A stretch of 64,000 nucleotides of DNA, taken from positions 844,914 to 908,913 of the forward strand of contig BJOX01000121.1 of assembly GCA_009731375.1 (NCBI GenBank), read 5' to 3'. Positions 1 through 8,202 of the stretch are shown one piece after another. This DNA comes from Paulinella micropora (lineage: Eukaryota; Cercozoa; Imbricatea; Euglyphida). The first letter of the stretch is position 1; each line of letters starts with the position of its first letter. The notes under the pieces were generated by a model. The model had not been told where the DNA came from, made no database searches, and saw nothing but the letters and a program-made list of their open reading frames with translations. The translations under genes and the position numbers were made by a program.

Positions 1-816
1 ATGATGAAGATTAACAATGTCAAAGTTAAGCCTGTGAAGCAGGATGGAAACGGAGATAAAAAAGCAAAAGGTTATAAATTATTCAATGAGCCGTATGCTA
101 ACATATTTTTGCTTGCCCGTAAGAAGAGCGGTAAGACGACAGCACTCTTTGAAATACTGAAAAGGACGACGGACAGAAAAACCCGTATTGTTATTATTGC
201 TTCAACGATACACAAGGACTACATTTATAAAGCAATAGTAAAGCACTTTAAGAACAGGGGCAACCCGATGGCAATATATACCTTTCTTAAATCAGATGGT
301 GTTAATGTCATTGATTATGAGTTAGACAAACTGAACAGACATGACGAGCAACACGAAGGAGAAGTAAAACAAGACAAAGAAGAAATAGAGAAACCACAAT
401 TTTTATACTTTGGAAAAGAAGAAAAAAAGAAAACTACAGAACAAAAAGAACGACCCAGCAAGTATATTTCTCCAGAGGTTGTTTTTGTTTTGGATGATTT
501 AGGAAGTGGATTAAGAGACAAGTCCGTAAGTGATTTATTAAAAAAGAACAGACACTATAAATCAAAGGTAATTATGTCAAGCCAGTATTTGAACGACCTT
601 AGACCAGAAGCCATTAAGCAGTTAGATTATTTATTAATCTTTCCAAGCCAATCTCAGGACAAAATGGAACTCGTGTATAAGCACTTAGACTTATCTTTTG
701 ACTTTGACTACTTTCTTCAAAAGTATCACGAGGCGACAAAGGAAAGATTTAATTTTCTTTATGTCTCAAGTGTTGATGATGAGTTAAGAAAAAACTTTGC
801 CTATCGCATGAAATAA
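1..816 (+). CDS. DNA-packaging ATPase (FtsK/HerA/A32-like), Polinton-like virus
   Basis: This 271-aa protein fits the motor that pumps viral DNA into preformed capsids. A P-loop lies at residues 39-47 (ARKKSGKTT), a Walker B at 161-167 (VFVLDDL) and a polar SSQ sensor at 193-195, in the order expected of the A32-like packaging ATPases of virophages and Polinton-like viruses. The Walker A is slightly degenerate before SGKTT but keeps GKT. The gene opens at the first base of the window and could begin further upstream, although the ATG ATG start gives a normal family length. It leads a rightward run of morphogenesis genes, which supports the call. A charged insert (residues about 110-155) separates the two motifs. 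Confidence 0.85.
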   Translation: MMKINNVKVKPVKQDGNGDKKAKGYKLFNEPYANIFLLARKKSGKTTALFEILKRTTDRKTRIVIIASTIHKDYIYKAIVKHFKNRGNPMAIYTFLKSDGVNVIDYELDKLNRHDEQHEGEVKQDKEEIEKPQFLYFGKEEKKKTTEQKERPSKYISPEVVFVLDDLGSGLRDKSVSDLLKKNRHYKSKVIMSSQYLNDLRPEAIKQLDYLLIFPSQSQDKMELVYKHLDLSFDFDYFLQKYHEATKERFNFLYVSSVDDELRKNFAYRMK

Positions 817-867
817 TTATTTTTGTAATTATTTTTTATTTTTGCTGAAAGATTTTTTAAATCTTTC

Positions 868-876
868 TATAGTATA
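868..876 (+). promoter_or_regulatory. TATA-like box abutting the start codon
   Basis: TATAGTATA lies directly before the ATG at 877. The same placement of a TATA-type box is seen before most genes of the viral segment, and it favours 877 over the internal ATG at 949. Confidence 0.5.
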
Positions 877-1203
877 ATGGTAGTGAAGACAACTAGGGTT
901 GAAGTCATTCCAACAATCGGCAAACGAACTATTAACTCAAGCACCAATATGGCTGGAGGAAAAAAGAAAACTGGAAGGAAGAAGAAGCAAGGAGGCAAGG
1001 GGCAGGCTGGCGGTAAAATTAACTGGCAAAAAGTTGGAAAAACCGCAATGGCCGTTGATAAATTTCTTCGCGGTAATAAGTTAATCTCTAGGACTGCGGG
1101 TGCATTAAGTAGTGTCGGGGTACCTTACGCAGGTAGTGTTGGTGCTGTAGCATCAAGACTGGGGTATGGTAAGCAGAGAGGACGCGGCGCCTTGAAGTTC
1201 TAA
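877..1203 (+). CDS. Small basic Gly/Lys-rich virion-type protein
   Basis: This 108-aa protein is strongly basic. A Lys/Gly-rich stretch (residues 26-48) is followed by a hydrophobic Gly/Ala/Ser/Val segment (about 75-97) and an Arg/Gly-rich end (KQRGRGALKF). Small basic proteins near the ATPase and capsid genes of Polinton-like viruses and adenoviruses often bind DNA or membrane inside the virion; assigning that role here is inference. An internal ATG at 949 would give an 84-aa product that keeps all these features, but the TATA-like box immediately upstream favours the longer form. I recognise no named family. Confidence 0.6.
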   Translation: MVVKTTRVEVIPTIGKRTINSSTNMAGGKKKTGRKKKQGGKGQAGGKINWQKVGKTAMAVDKFLRGNKLISRTAGALSSVGVPYAGSVGAVASRLGYGKQRGRGALKF

Positions 1204-1243
1204 AAAAAAATAATTTGATATAACACAGAAGTATTTTTTTGCT

Positions 1244-1251
1244 GATATAAT
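1244..1251 (+). promoter_or_regulatory. TATA-like box abutting the start codon
   Basis: GATATAAT immediately precedes the ATG at 1252. It belongs to the set of start-proximal AT boxes described for this virus. Confidence 0.45.
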
Positions 1252-1365
1252 ATGTCGGCTAAGACTAAGCGAATAAAAAAGACAAAGGTAAGACCCCCGC
1301 GGGTTTATAGAAATAAAAGCGGGAGGCCATATATTATCCAAAAGGGTAAAAAAATATTATCTTAA
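1252..1365 (+). CDS. 37-aa basic peptide
   Basis: A very short ORF encodes 37 residues, about 40 percent Lys/Arg, with a central RPPRVYRNKSGRPYI and a C-terminal QKGKKILS. It has its own TATA-like box ending at the ATG and sits between two viral structural-module genes in the same orientation, which argues that it is real despite its size. The composition suggests a nucleic-acid-binding core peptide, but no function can be assigned from sequence alone. Confidence 0.5.
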   Translation: MSAKTKRIKKTKVRPPRVYRNKSGRPYIIQKGKKILS

Positions 1366-1387
1366 TTTCGGTAAGAAAACAAATGAT

Positions 1388-2565
1388 ATGAGCACACTTC
1401 AAATTGTTAAACTTTTTATGAAATACTTAAGCAGACCAAAAGCAAAGCGGGCAAGAACGAAGAAAGAAGACTTAAGAAAAGTCCAGAGTTTGTCGGAGAT
1501 TGAGCAAAATNNNNNNNNNNAAAAAAAAAGAGAACCGCCATTAATGACCACTTAGACAAACTCAGAAAAGAGAAATACGAAAAGATTGATGAGATTGACC
1601 AAAAAGAGAAAAAAGCACAGGCGGATGCTGAAGAAGAAAAGAAGAGGCAAGAAAGAAAAGACATAGCAGATGCTAAGGAAAGGCAGGATGAGTTAGCAAG
1701 GATACACCGCAATGAACTATCAGATATTAAGGAACGACAAGAACAAAAAGCCAGAGAACTAAGAAGGGAGCAAAAACTCATAGATGATGTAAAATATGAA
1801 GAAGATAGAAAAAATAGGATACAAGCATTACCACCGCCACCACAATATCAATATATTATGCCACCACAGCAGGGACAACCACAAGCACCGCCATTAGGAG
1901 CACCACCACAAGCACCGCCATTACCTAATTTAGGAGATGAAGCACCATTGAAAACGAAAGAGCAATATGAGGAAGAAAAAAAGCAAAAGCAGAAAGATAT
2001 TGAAACACTGAAATTAGCAGGATATACAGATAAGTTCATAAAAAAGATGAGTCGTAAAGACTTACAAAAAGCCAGTCAAGATATTCAGACGGCTATAGCC
2101 ACAGCGACATCTTTAGAGGAACAGAAAAAGTTAGCAGAAGAATATAAAGAAAAACTTGAAAAGGAAGAAAAGAAAGCAGAAGAAAAGGGTAAGCATTTTG
2201 AACATTTACAAATTAATCAATTTTTAATATCAGCATTTTCAAAAACTTATCACCCAAACATTACTATAAAAGAGTTAGCACAGGCTTTAAAAAAGAGACT
2301 AGATAGTGATGGACATAACAAATTAAATTACAAAGACACTTCAAAGTGGATTGTTGACATGATTAAAAGGTTTAATATTGATGTTGGAAATGAAAAGGAA
2401 AACGTAAAAAGAAAAGTGGCGGATTATGCTAGATATGAAGAGTATATGGGTATTAACGAGCAAAAAGGTAGTGGAGCGAAGACATTAGAAGAATTAATTG
2501 ATAAAGTATTTTCAATAGCGAAAATAAAAAAATACTTAGCCGCAAAGATTGGAAACACACAATGA
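1388..2565 (+). CDS. Long coiled-coil protein with Pro-rich linker, interrupted by an assembly gap
   Basis: The ORF opens at ATG 1388 (MSTLQIVKLF, then a basic stretch), runs into ten N at 1511-1520 and continues in an open frame to the TGA at 2563-2565. Because the gap length is arbitrary, the apparent frame change across it is not evidence of mutation. The visible product is about 390 aa: a highly charged Lys/Glu-rich coiled coil (1520-1830), a Pro/Gln-rich linker with a PPLGAPPQAPPLPN repeat (about 1835-1940), a second coiled coil, and a more globular C-terminal part. It overlaps the protease gene by four bases. A scaffold or minor virion role fits the position but is inference. Confidence 0.6.
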
Positions 2566-3356
2566 ATAAAAAAGACTTTGTAAAAACTCTAACTAGCAAA
2601 ATGACTATAGACCCCAATGTGGATAAACAAGTTTCAAATGATTTGAGCATTGACGAGGGAATGCCCCAACCGCTACCCCCGCCACCAGAGCCGGCAACAG
2701 ATACGACTACACCGCCAGACCAAACACCGCCAGAGGAGACAACCATACCACCGAGAACAAGTTCTGCGGAGCAGAACATCGTGGCAAAGCCACTCATCGC
2801 GGAGACACCAGAGCAACCACAGACAGACGAGCAACAGCAAGAGCAACCACAGCAACAGGGTGAGGGGCGGGGACTAATGACTTATGAAATAGACAACATA
2901 ATGAAAAAATATGGATGGTATCTCGGAGCGATAGCAAGTGATGAAATCTACAAACTAAATCCAGAAAAAAGAAAGCGATACGGATTTATTATGAATTTGG
3001 ACAATCACAAACAAGCGGGGTCTCATTGGATTGCTATATGGGTAAGTCTGGATAAAGACAGAAGTGTTGAAGTGTATGACCCTTTAGCACTTTACGAGCC
3101 GACGGAAGGCTTTCAACAACAAATGAAAAGACTAATTGACCGAAGCCACCCCGATAGTTATTTATTAATGAAGGTCAATCAAGTAAAGCAACAATCAGAC
3201 ACATCAGACACGTGTGGTTGGCATAGTATGAGGTTTCTAATGGAAAGAGCGAAAGGTATTAAATTCAAATTTGCCAGCGGTTATACAGACTTAAAAGAAT
3301 ACGAAGCAGAAAAGTTAAAATCACAGAATGGTTATGGTTTTGATACATATATCTAA
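2562..3356 (+). CDS. Adenain-like cysteine protease (virion maturation protease)
   Basis: The 264-aa product has a disordered Pro/Gln/Thr-rich N-terminal part (residues 35-100) and a C-terminal Ulp1/adenain-type peptidase domain. The catalytic order is visible: His155 in GSHWIAIWV, Asp173 in VYDPL, a Gln in the VKQQSD stretch near 208-211 and Cys218 in DTCGWHSMRFL. Related proteases in virophages, Polintons and adenoviruses cleave capsid precursors during maturation. The ATG overlaps the upstream stop (ATGA), consistent with tight packing of the structural module. All triad residues are intact, so the enzyme may be functional. Confidence 0.85.
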   Translation: MNKKDFVKTLTSKMTIDPNVDKQVSNDLSIDEGMPQPLPPPPEPATDTTTPPDQTPPEETTIPPRTSSAEQNIVAKPLIAETPEQPQTDEQQQEQPQQQGEGRGLMTYEIDNIMKKYGWYLGAIASDEIYKLNPEKRKRYGFIMNLDNHKQAGSHWIAIWVSLDKDRSVEVYDPLALYEPTEGFQQQMKRLIDRSHPDSYLLMKVNQVKQQSDTSDTCGWHSMRFLMERAKGIKFKFASGYTDLKEYEAEKLKSQNGYGFDTYI

Positions 3357-3367
3357 AATATTATTTG

Positions 3368-3377
3368 TATAATATAT
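3368..3377 (+). promoter_or_regulatory. TATA-like box before the minor capsid gene
   Basis: TATAATATAT lies 2 nt before the ATG at 3380. It supports 3380 as the start rather than the in-frame TTG at 3365. Confidence 0.45.
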
Positions 3378-3379
3378 CA

Positions 3380-4192
3380 ATGGATTACAAAGGTGGGCGA
3401 AGTAGTGGTATCTATTACATAAATAGCAAAAACCGAATAACTGGCACAGACTCAGATTTTACACACGAGATAAACTTAAAATCACTAGACAATCCAACTC
3501 ACTGCAAAATTCTTCATATCTATGTGCCGAAATCGTATTACTCTGTGGCTTCACCATATAATACCTTTACACTTAGCGAAGACGGGTATGAGGCTTTAAT
3601 TACGATACCAGAAGGCAACTACACAATGAACAACTTAAAAAATAAACTATCTGAGGCGCTAACCGCAGTCAGCCCAAATAATTATACTTATGTTGTATCC
3701 AGTAATAATACCAACATAGAACCAGAGGACGGCAAATTAACATTCAGTGTGTCAGAGAATAAAGGTATTCAACCGCGGTTTATATTTGATGCCGATACCC
3801 GCATTCACGAGGTTATGGGTTTTGATAGAAACTCAACATATTTCTTTGCTAATGATTTAATTAAATCGCCAAATGTAATTATTCTAACTGGTGAAAAAAC
3901 TTTGTATCTTCAATCAGACTTAGTGAATGAAGGAGATAATCATGTGCTACAAGAAATATACACTGCCAACGAAATTCCATTTGGTTCTGTCATTTATGAC
4001 GGCTCTGGTAGTGAATACGGGAAAACATTATCTGCGAGTTCAAACAATGTATTTAGGTTTTACTTGACGGACGAAAACGACCAAGCAATAAATCTTAATG
4101 GTTTGGGAATAGTTATGACATTATTGGTTTATCGTGAAACTAATTACTTTAGTTTATTTAATTCATTCTTTAATTTACTAAAGGCTAGGTAA
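3380..4192 (+). CDS. Minor capsid (penton-type) protein
   Basis: This 270-aa protein begins MDYKGGRSSGIYYINSKNR. A viral penton-type protein is suggested by its length, its beta-rich composition and its position immediately before the major capsid gene, the arrangement usual in Polinton-like viruses and virophages. In that family the single jelly-roll protein forms the pentameric vertices of the capsid. The N-terminal YINSKNRITG followed by a FTHEINL strand is the style of start seen in such minor capsid proteins. No membrane segment or signal peptide is apparent. The assignment rests on context and fold impression rather than a diagnostic catalytic motif. Confidence 0.7.
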   Translation: MDYKGGRSSGIYYINSKNRITGTDSDFTHEINLKSLDNPTHCKILHIYVPKSYYSVASPYNTFTLSEDGYEALITIPEGNYTMNNLKNKLSEALTAVSPNNYTYVVSSNNTNIEPEDGKLTFSVSENKGIQPRFIFDADTRIHEVMGFDRNSTYFFANDLIKSPNVIILTGEKTLYLQSDLVNEGDNHVLQEIYTANEIPFGSVIYDGSGSEYGKTLSASSNNVFRFYLTDENDQAINLNGLGIVMTLLVYRETNYFSLFNSFFNLLKAR

Positions 4193-4222
4193 AGATATTT
4201 GATTTAATTATTTTTTCTACAC

Positions 4223-4259
4223 TATTATATATTCTCGTAATCTCAAACTTGTTTGAGAT
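4223..4259 (+). promoter_or_regulatory. TATA-like box plus hairpin upstream of the major capsid gene
   Basis: TATTATATATT (4223-4233) is followed by the perfect inverted repeat ATCTCAAAC-TT-GTTTGAGAT at 4240-4259. The 39 nt from there to the ATG end in an A-rich tract. The hairpin could terminate the penton transcript or sit in the capsid mRNA leader; both are inference. Confidence 0.45.
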
Positions 4260-4298
4260 AGTTAGTTAATCTACGCTAACACTAAAAAAAAAGAAAAA

Positions 4299-5759
4299 AT
4301 GCCTGTCCAATACGGAGGAGAACTAGTCCATCAGACTAAGGAACTGCTCACTGGTAAGTATGAATTGAACAAACTTACCACTCGTGAAGGCTCACAACCC
4401 GTCGCACTTACTACTGCTGGTGGTCTGGAAAACACCTTTGAAATTCCTACTAGACCTTTGAACCTTGCGAGGAGTGTGTTGCGATTTACATACACTCCGT
4501 CTGGTGGAGGTGCTGGCGGTCGCTACAATCGTATATATATGGATTGTCTGTCTATGATTAAAACTATTGAATTGCGAAGCCGAAGCGGGCAGTATCTGTG
4601 TAATCTTCAACATGTGGGGAACTACACTAAGGTGATATGGAAACCAGAAATGAAGTATGAAAAATTTATGGCACTTGAAAATCATGGTGCTGGTGTGGCT
4701 AGCGGTGCTATGCTTCAAAAGTGTAATGCAGGAAAAGTTGAAATTGGAACTAGAGCAGAGAGAAAGACAATTACTGATGCGGCAGATACTGCAGGTCTTA
4801 AGGCTGCAGTTCAAGCATACTACAAAGTGCCTCTTGTTAATGCCCGTCGCCACGATGATACCGCTCTCGCTGATAGCACTGCTGGAAATTATAGCCTTGT
4901 TAATGTTCCTTTTGAGGAGGCTAAGTATTTTGAAGGCGGTGGTGATAATACTGCTACCCCTGTTATTAATGTTAAGTTTCCTTTGGGTATGCTGTTTGGC
5001 ACTATTTTTGAACTGGATAAGACTATCGGATTTAATGAAATTTTGGATTTGCGTATTGTGTGGGCTGAAACCAACCGCTCTTCATTCTATGGTGCTGATG
5101 CGAGTGCTATCTCTGCTGGTGCTACCGCTACGACCGCTGGGGCTATTGTCTCTAACCTAAATCTATTCCTTGCTGTTGAGACTGACCCAAATGTCATCCT
5201 CGGAGTCCAGCAAAAGATTGCGGGTGAAGGCTTTCCATTTAAGATTGAGTATCCTATCGCTTGGAAGCAAAGTCTTCAAACAACTCAGCAAAATTTTGTT
5301 ATCAAAATGAACCGCTCGCAGGGTGAGAGAATTCGTCGTATCTATACATCTGTCTTTAACAGCACTGAGAGTGCCAATACTTCTTTTGATAATGATAATA
5401 GAGCAGATGGTAAAGTTATTACTTATTACACAACACTTGATGGAACTCGTCTCCAACAATTTGACGTTGACACATCTGAGAATGAAGACTATATGATTTT
5501 GAAGGATAAGTTGAAGGGGAGTGCTATCCTAAACAGCGATGTCTATCATTACAACTGGTTCCACGTAGATACTTGGGATAACAACCGCCCGCTATGCGAT
5601 AAGGATACTGACGGCTATGAGGTGAGTGGTCTAAGCCTTGACACCGAGAGACGATATGAATTTTCGGCGACTACTCCAAATGCTATCCAAAACCATTATA
5701 CTTTCGCCATTCTTCAGCGAAGTGTGCTTGTGAAGGGAATTGAAATTTTGATGAGTTAA
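4299..5759 (+). CDS. Major capsid protein (double jelly-roll type), Polinton-like virus
   Basis: The 486-aa product has the length and beta-rich composition of a double jelly-roll major capsid protein. It follows the penton-type gene, and protease and packaging ATPase lie upstream, so the full morphogenesis set of Polinton-like viruses is present. The start MPVQYGGELVHQTKELLTG is preceded by an A-rich leader. The frame is uninterrupted. Trimers of this protein would build the icosahedral facets. Codon use is richer in GC than in neighbouring viral genes, as expected for a highly expressed virion protein. There is no catalytic motif to confirm it, so the call combines length, position and sequence style. 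Confidence 0.8.
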   Translation: MPVQYGGELVHQTKELLTGKYELNKLTTREGSQPVALTTAGGLENTFEIPTRPLNLARSVLRFTYTPSGGGAGGRYNRIYMDCLSMIKTIELRSRSGQYLCNLQHVGNYTKVIWKPEMKYEKFMALENHGAGVASGAMLQKCNAGKVEIGTRAERKTITDAADTAGLKAAVQAYYKVPLVNARRHDDTALADSTAGNYSLVNVPFEEAKYFEGGGDNTATPVINVKFPLGMLFGTIFELDKTIGFNEILDLRIVWAETNRSSFYGADASAISAGATATTAGAIVSNLNLFLAVETDPNVILGVQQKIAGEGFPFKIEYPIAWKQSLQTTQQNFVIKMNRSQGERIRRIYTSVFNSTESANTSFDNDNRADGKVITYYTTLDGTRLQQFDVDTSENEDYMILKDKLKGSAILNSDVYHYNWFHVDTWDNNRPLCDKDTDGYEVSGLSLDTERRYEFSATTPNAIQNHYTFAILQRSVLVKGIEILMS

Positions 5760-5793
5760 AAAAGAATAATAAAAATAAAAAATATTTTTTTGT

Positions 5794-5801
5794 TTTATAT
5801 A
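5794..5801 (+). promoter_or_regulatory. TATA-like box before the fibre-like gene
   Basis: TTTATATA lies 8 nt before the ATG at 5810, after an AT-rich spacer. Confidence 0.45.
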
Positions 5802-5809
5802 CCCAAGAG

Positions 5810-7051
5810 ATGACTACTCACCAGCGAAATTTAATCGCACAAAATCCTGACGGAGAATTTATAAATGTCAGGGTTGGATATGATGGTGATATTGAAACAA
5901 ATAATTCCAAAACCGCTTTTGGTGAAGCAGTAGTAGGTCAATTAACACCAGTATTACAAGAAATCTTTCCATATACCATTAATACTAGGATATGGACAAA
6001 AACAGAAACAAAATCGTCTGTGTCATTTTTGAATAATATGGCTGAATTGAAAACAACAGCGGATGCTACGGCAGATGCTAGACTGGTAAGTAAAAGGAGA
6101 ATAAAATATAGAACTGGAATGGGTGTCCTAGCCCGATTTACTGCTCTATGGACAACGGACGATACAAAAGATTACTATTCATATATTGGAATAGGAAATG
6201 ACCTTAACGATGGATTTTATTTTTACAAAAATCAAGCAGGAATGAATATCGCACATTATGCGGGAGGTGCTGCAGATTATATTGACCAAGAAGACTGGGA
6301 CGACCCTTGCGATGGAACTTCGGCTATGCCAAACTTAGACTGGAGTAAAGGAAATGTATTTCAAATTCAATTTCAATATTTAGGTTTTGGTGCTATTAAG
6401 TTTTATATTGAAAATCCCATAACAGGATTATTTCAATTAGTTCATATGATTGACTATGCGAATGCTAATAATGGTGTAAGCCTGCGAAATACAACATTAC
6501 CTTTTACAGCAGTAATGAGAAATGATGCAAAAACTGGAATACAAACTCTTAAAACAGCGAGTGCTAGTTTATTCATTGAGGGAACGAATACGATAAACAC
6601 AAGTATAACAAACGAAGTGGAAGGAAGTAAAGCAGCAAACACAACTGAAAGCCCTATTATTAGTATCAGGAATAAAGCAACATTTGATGCGGGCGGTGCT
6701 AATTTAACCAATTATTCAAATGTTTATCCCACTTTGATAAGTATTACAAATGAAGATACTAAGTCAAATGTTGTCAGAATGGTATTAAATGGAACACTAA
6801 CTGGCGCAGGTTTTGCAGATGTTGATTCTAAGTATTCAATTGTAGATACTGACACAAAGGCGAGTGCTATCGCAAACGGAACAACAATTTTTAAACTATA
6901 TGTAAATAGTGCTTCAACTCAACAAATCAATCTTAGAAGTTATGATATATACCTATCGCCGAGTGATGTATTGACTTTTACACAGAAGTCTGTCTCTGCT
7001 GGTGGAGGAGGAAATATCAATATTATTGCTAACTTCGTAGAAGACCAATAG
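5810..7051 (+). CDS. Putative virion surface/fibre-like protein
   Basis: The 413-aa protein has no enzymatic motif. Residues about 95-235 form an aromatic, Gly-rich module (YYSYIGIGNDLNDGFYF, GNVFQIQFQYLGFGAIKFYI, GLFQLVHMIDYANAN) of a style I associate with phage and algal-virus tail or fibre proteins. The C-terminal half is Thr/Asn/Ser-rich, as expected for beta-structured surface fibres. It is the last rightward gene of the structural module, directly after the major capsid gene, and it ends before a hairpin shared with the converging leftward genes. A receptor-binding or decoration role is inference. Confidence 0.5.
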   Translation: MTTHQRNLIAQNPDGEFINVRVGYDGDIETNNSKTAFGEAVVGQLTPVLQEIFPYTINTRIWTKTETKSSVSFLNNMAELKTTADATADARLVSKRRIKYRTGMGVLARFTALWTTDDTKDYYSYIGIGNDLNDGFYFYKNQAGMNIAHYAGGAADYIDQEDWDDPCDGTSAMPNLDWSKGNVFQIQFQYLGFGAIKFYIENPITGLFQLVHMIDYANANNGVSLRNTTLPFTAVMRNDAKTGIQTLKTASASLFIEGTNTINTSITNEVEGSKAANTTESPIISIRNKATFDAGGANLTNYSNVYPTLISITNEDTKSNVVRMVLNGTLTGAGFADVDSKYSIVDTDTKASAIANGTTIFKLYVNSASTQQINLRSYDIYLSPSDVLTFTQKSVSAGGGGNINIIANFVEDQ

Positions 7052-7068
7052 ATATTTGTTTCAGACCT

Positions 7069-7087
7069 GATTCGACGAAGTCGAATC
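7069..7087. terminator. Hairpin between converging viral transcription units
   Basis: The perfect stem GATTCGAC-GAA-GTCGAATC lies 18 nt after the stop of the rightward fibre-like gene and about 90 nt from the 3' end of the leftward gene. It marks the meeting point of the two viral modules and could act as a bidirectional transcript end. Confidence 0.5.
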
Positions 7088-7093
7088 TACAAC

Positions 7094-7180
7094 GTCTTCA
7101 ACAAACATCGTGAAAGGTAAAGTGAAAAAAAACGATGTTCTATGAAGGCGTGTCAACGCATGAATAGAATATCATATCAA
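7094..7180. repeat. Viral intergenic repeat, copy 1
   Basis: This copy contains an inverted AACATCGT...ACGATGTT pair, then TATGAA, a short GC hairpin (GCGT-GTCA-ACGC) and TGAATAGAATATCAT. The same order recurs at 7755-7850 and, in part, at 13,012-13,050. Read on the minus strand, both complete copies lie at 3' ends of leftward genes and give a stem followed by T-runs, so a 3'-end-processing or terminator role is likely. Confidence 0.55.
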
Positions 7181-7709
7181 AGATATTTTTTTACCGCATC
7201 TTTGTTATTAAAATAAGGTTGTTGAATTAAATATTCAAGGTATGGTTTATCAATCTTAGCAACATCTTCAATTTTCATTTTTTTATACTTACCATATTGA
7301 AGAACAACATCTTTCTTTAATATACATCCTTCTTCTGTACATGTAGCAGTCGCTATCTCTTCTCCTACATTAGCCTTGATTTCGGTAATTCCAGTCTCTT
7401 TCAAGTCAGTCGCCTTAAAAGGAGTGCTCTCTTCTTGCTGACCGACAATATCTTCGATATTGCTTACGCTCTTTCGAGCAGTAAAGGTCGCATGTTGTCC
7501 GAAGGACACATCTTCAACTACGTTGGAGTTGTCCGTTACGGTCTCCAATGGAATAACTACTTTCACATTGTCGTCCCTCGGCTTGTATTGGTCATAGAAA
7601 GAAACAATGTCAGGCTTAGTCCATTTAATTGTCGGCTTTTAATAGAAACATCAAGGTTCCATTTTTCAATTTCATTCAAGTAGTCCTGTTTGGTGTTCAG
7701 GTCAGTCAT
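7177..7709 (-). pseudogene. DUF3820-like protein, frameshifted
   Basis: The open C-terminal part (129 aa ending at 7177) carries YGKYKKMKIEDVAKIDKPYL, a short module resembling the DUF3820 family found near the C-termini of some exonucleases. In a different frame, an ATG at 7709-7707 with a TATATATA box just upstream starts MTDLNTKQDYLNEIEKWNLD; about 24 codons later the frame is lost in an A-rich tract (near 7638) and continues in the frame of the C-terminal part. So the original gene was about 175 aa, and it has one frameshift or a homopolymer sequencing error. The next leftward gene is a paralogue. Function unknown. Confidence 0.55.
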
Positions 7710-7754
7710 CTTATATATAAGATATTTTATTCAGATATTTTTAATATCTTCATA

Positions 7755-7850
7755 AAACATCGAAAGCATTAAAGTAAAAAATAATTAAAAGAAAACGATG
7801 TTTTATGAAACCGCATAGCGGGTGAATAAAATATCATTGTAAATATTTTT
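7755..7850. repeat. Viral intergenic repeat, copy 2
   Basis: ATAAAACATCG and its inverted partner CGATGTTTTAT flank an A-rich loop. They are followed by TATGAA, the hairpin CCGC-ATAG-CGGG and TGAATAAAATATCAT. The layout matches copy 1 at the 3' end of the paralogous gene. Confidence 0.55.
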
Positions 7851-8125
7851 TTTACTTCACTTTTAATGTCAGTAAATTTATCAAACCACGGCTGTTTCAT
7901 AACCCATTCAAGATATGGTTTGTCAATGGTAGCAACATCTTGAATTTTTTTTCCTTTGTATTTGCCAAATGGAAAAGTATCCTTTGGTTTTCCTTCTCTA
8001 CTTTTTTCAATCGCCTTAATTTCTTCATTAATTACCTGTTGCACATCTTTTGCTGAAAAGAATTCCTTCTTCTTCTCAATTGAAAGTTGTTCAAATTTTT
8101 CGTATAGTCTGGTGAGGGTGGTCAT
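7769..8125 (-). CDS. DUF3820-like protein
   Basis: The 118-aa product carries FGKYKGKKIQDVATIDKPYL in its middle, a close relative of the motif in the neighbouring frameshifted gene, so the two are tandem paralogues. The N-terminal half is charged and helical. The last 25 or so residues after VKKIF read through the intergenic repeat and look unlike coding sequence; the paralogue stops at the equivalent point (VKKYL), so the native end may be earlier and the tail the result of a lost stop. A TATATA box lies at 8131-8136, 5 nt before the ATG. In other proteins this domain accompanies nucleic-acid enzymes; its role here is unknown. Confidence 0.6.
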   Translation of the reverse strand: MTTLTRLYEKFEQLSIEKKKEFFSAKDVQQVINEEIKAIEKSREGKPKDTFPFGKYKGKKIQDVATIDKPYLEWVMKQPWFDKFTDIKSEVKKIFTMIFYSPAMRFHKTSFSFNYFLL

Positions 8126-8130
8126 CTGTC

Positions 8131-8136
8131 TATATA
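8131..8136 (-). promoter_or_regulatory. TATATA box before the DUF3820-like gene
   Basis: TATATA is 5 nt from the ATG on the minus strand. Equivalent boxes precede the frameshifted paralogue (7713-7718), the polymerase (12,212-12,218) and the GIY-YIG gene (12,952-12,959). Confidence 0.5.
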
Positions 8137-8202
8137 GATTGGTAAAAGAATTTATGGAAAAAAATTAATTATTTGATATTTGATATTTTGTTCATAAATC
8201 TT

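Noticed and set aside
1511-1520. Frame change across the ten-N gap as evidence of pseudogenisation
   Set aside because: Ten N is a placeholder of unknown true length, so frame cannot be compared across it.
4392-4853. Minus-strand 153-codon frame inside the major capsid gene
   Set aside because: Antisense shadow of a well-supported gene, with Cys/Ser-rich composition typical of reverse-strand frames.
7435-7683. Plus-strand 82-codon frame opposite the DUF3820-like gene
   Set aside because: Antisense of a gene with a recognisable motif and TATA box; no supporting signal of its own.
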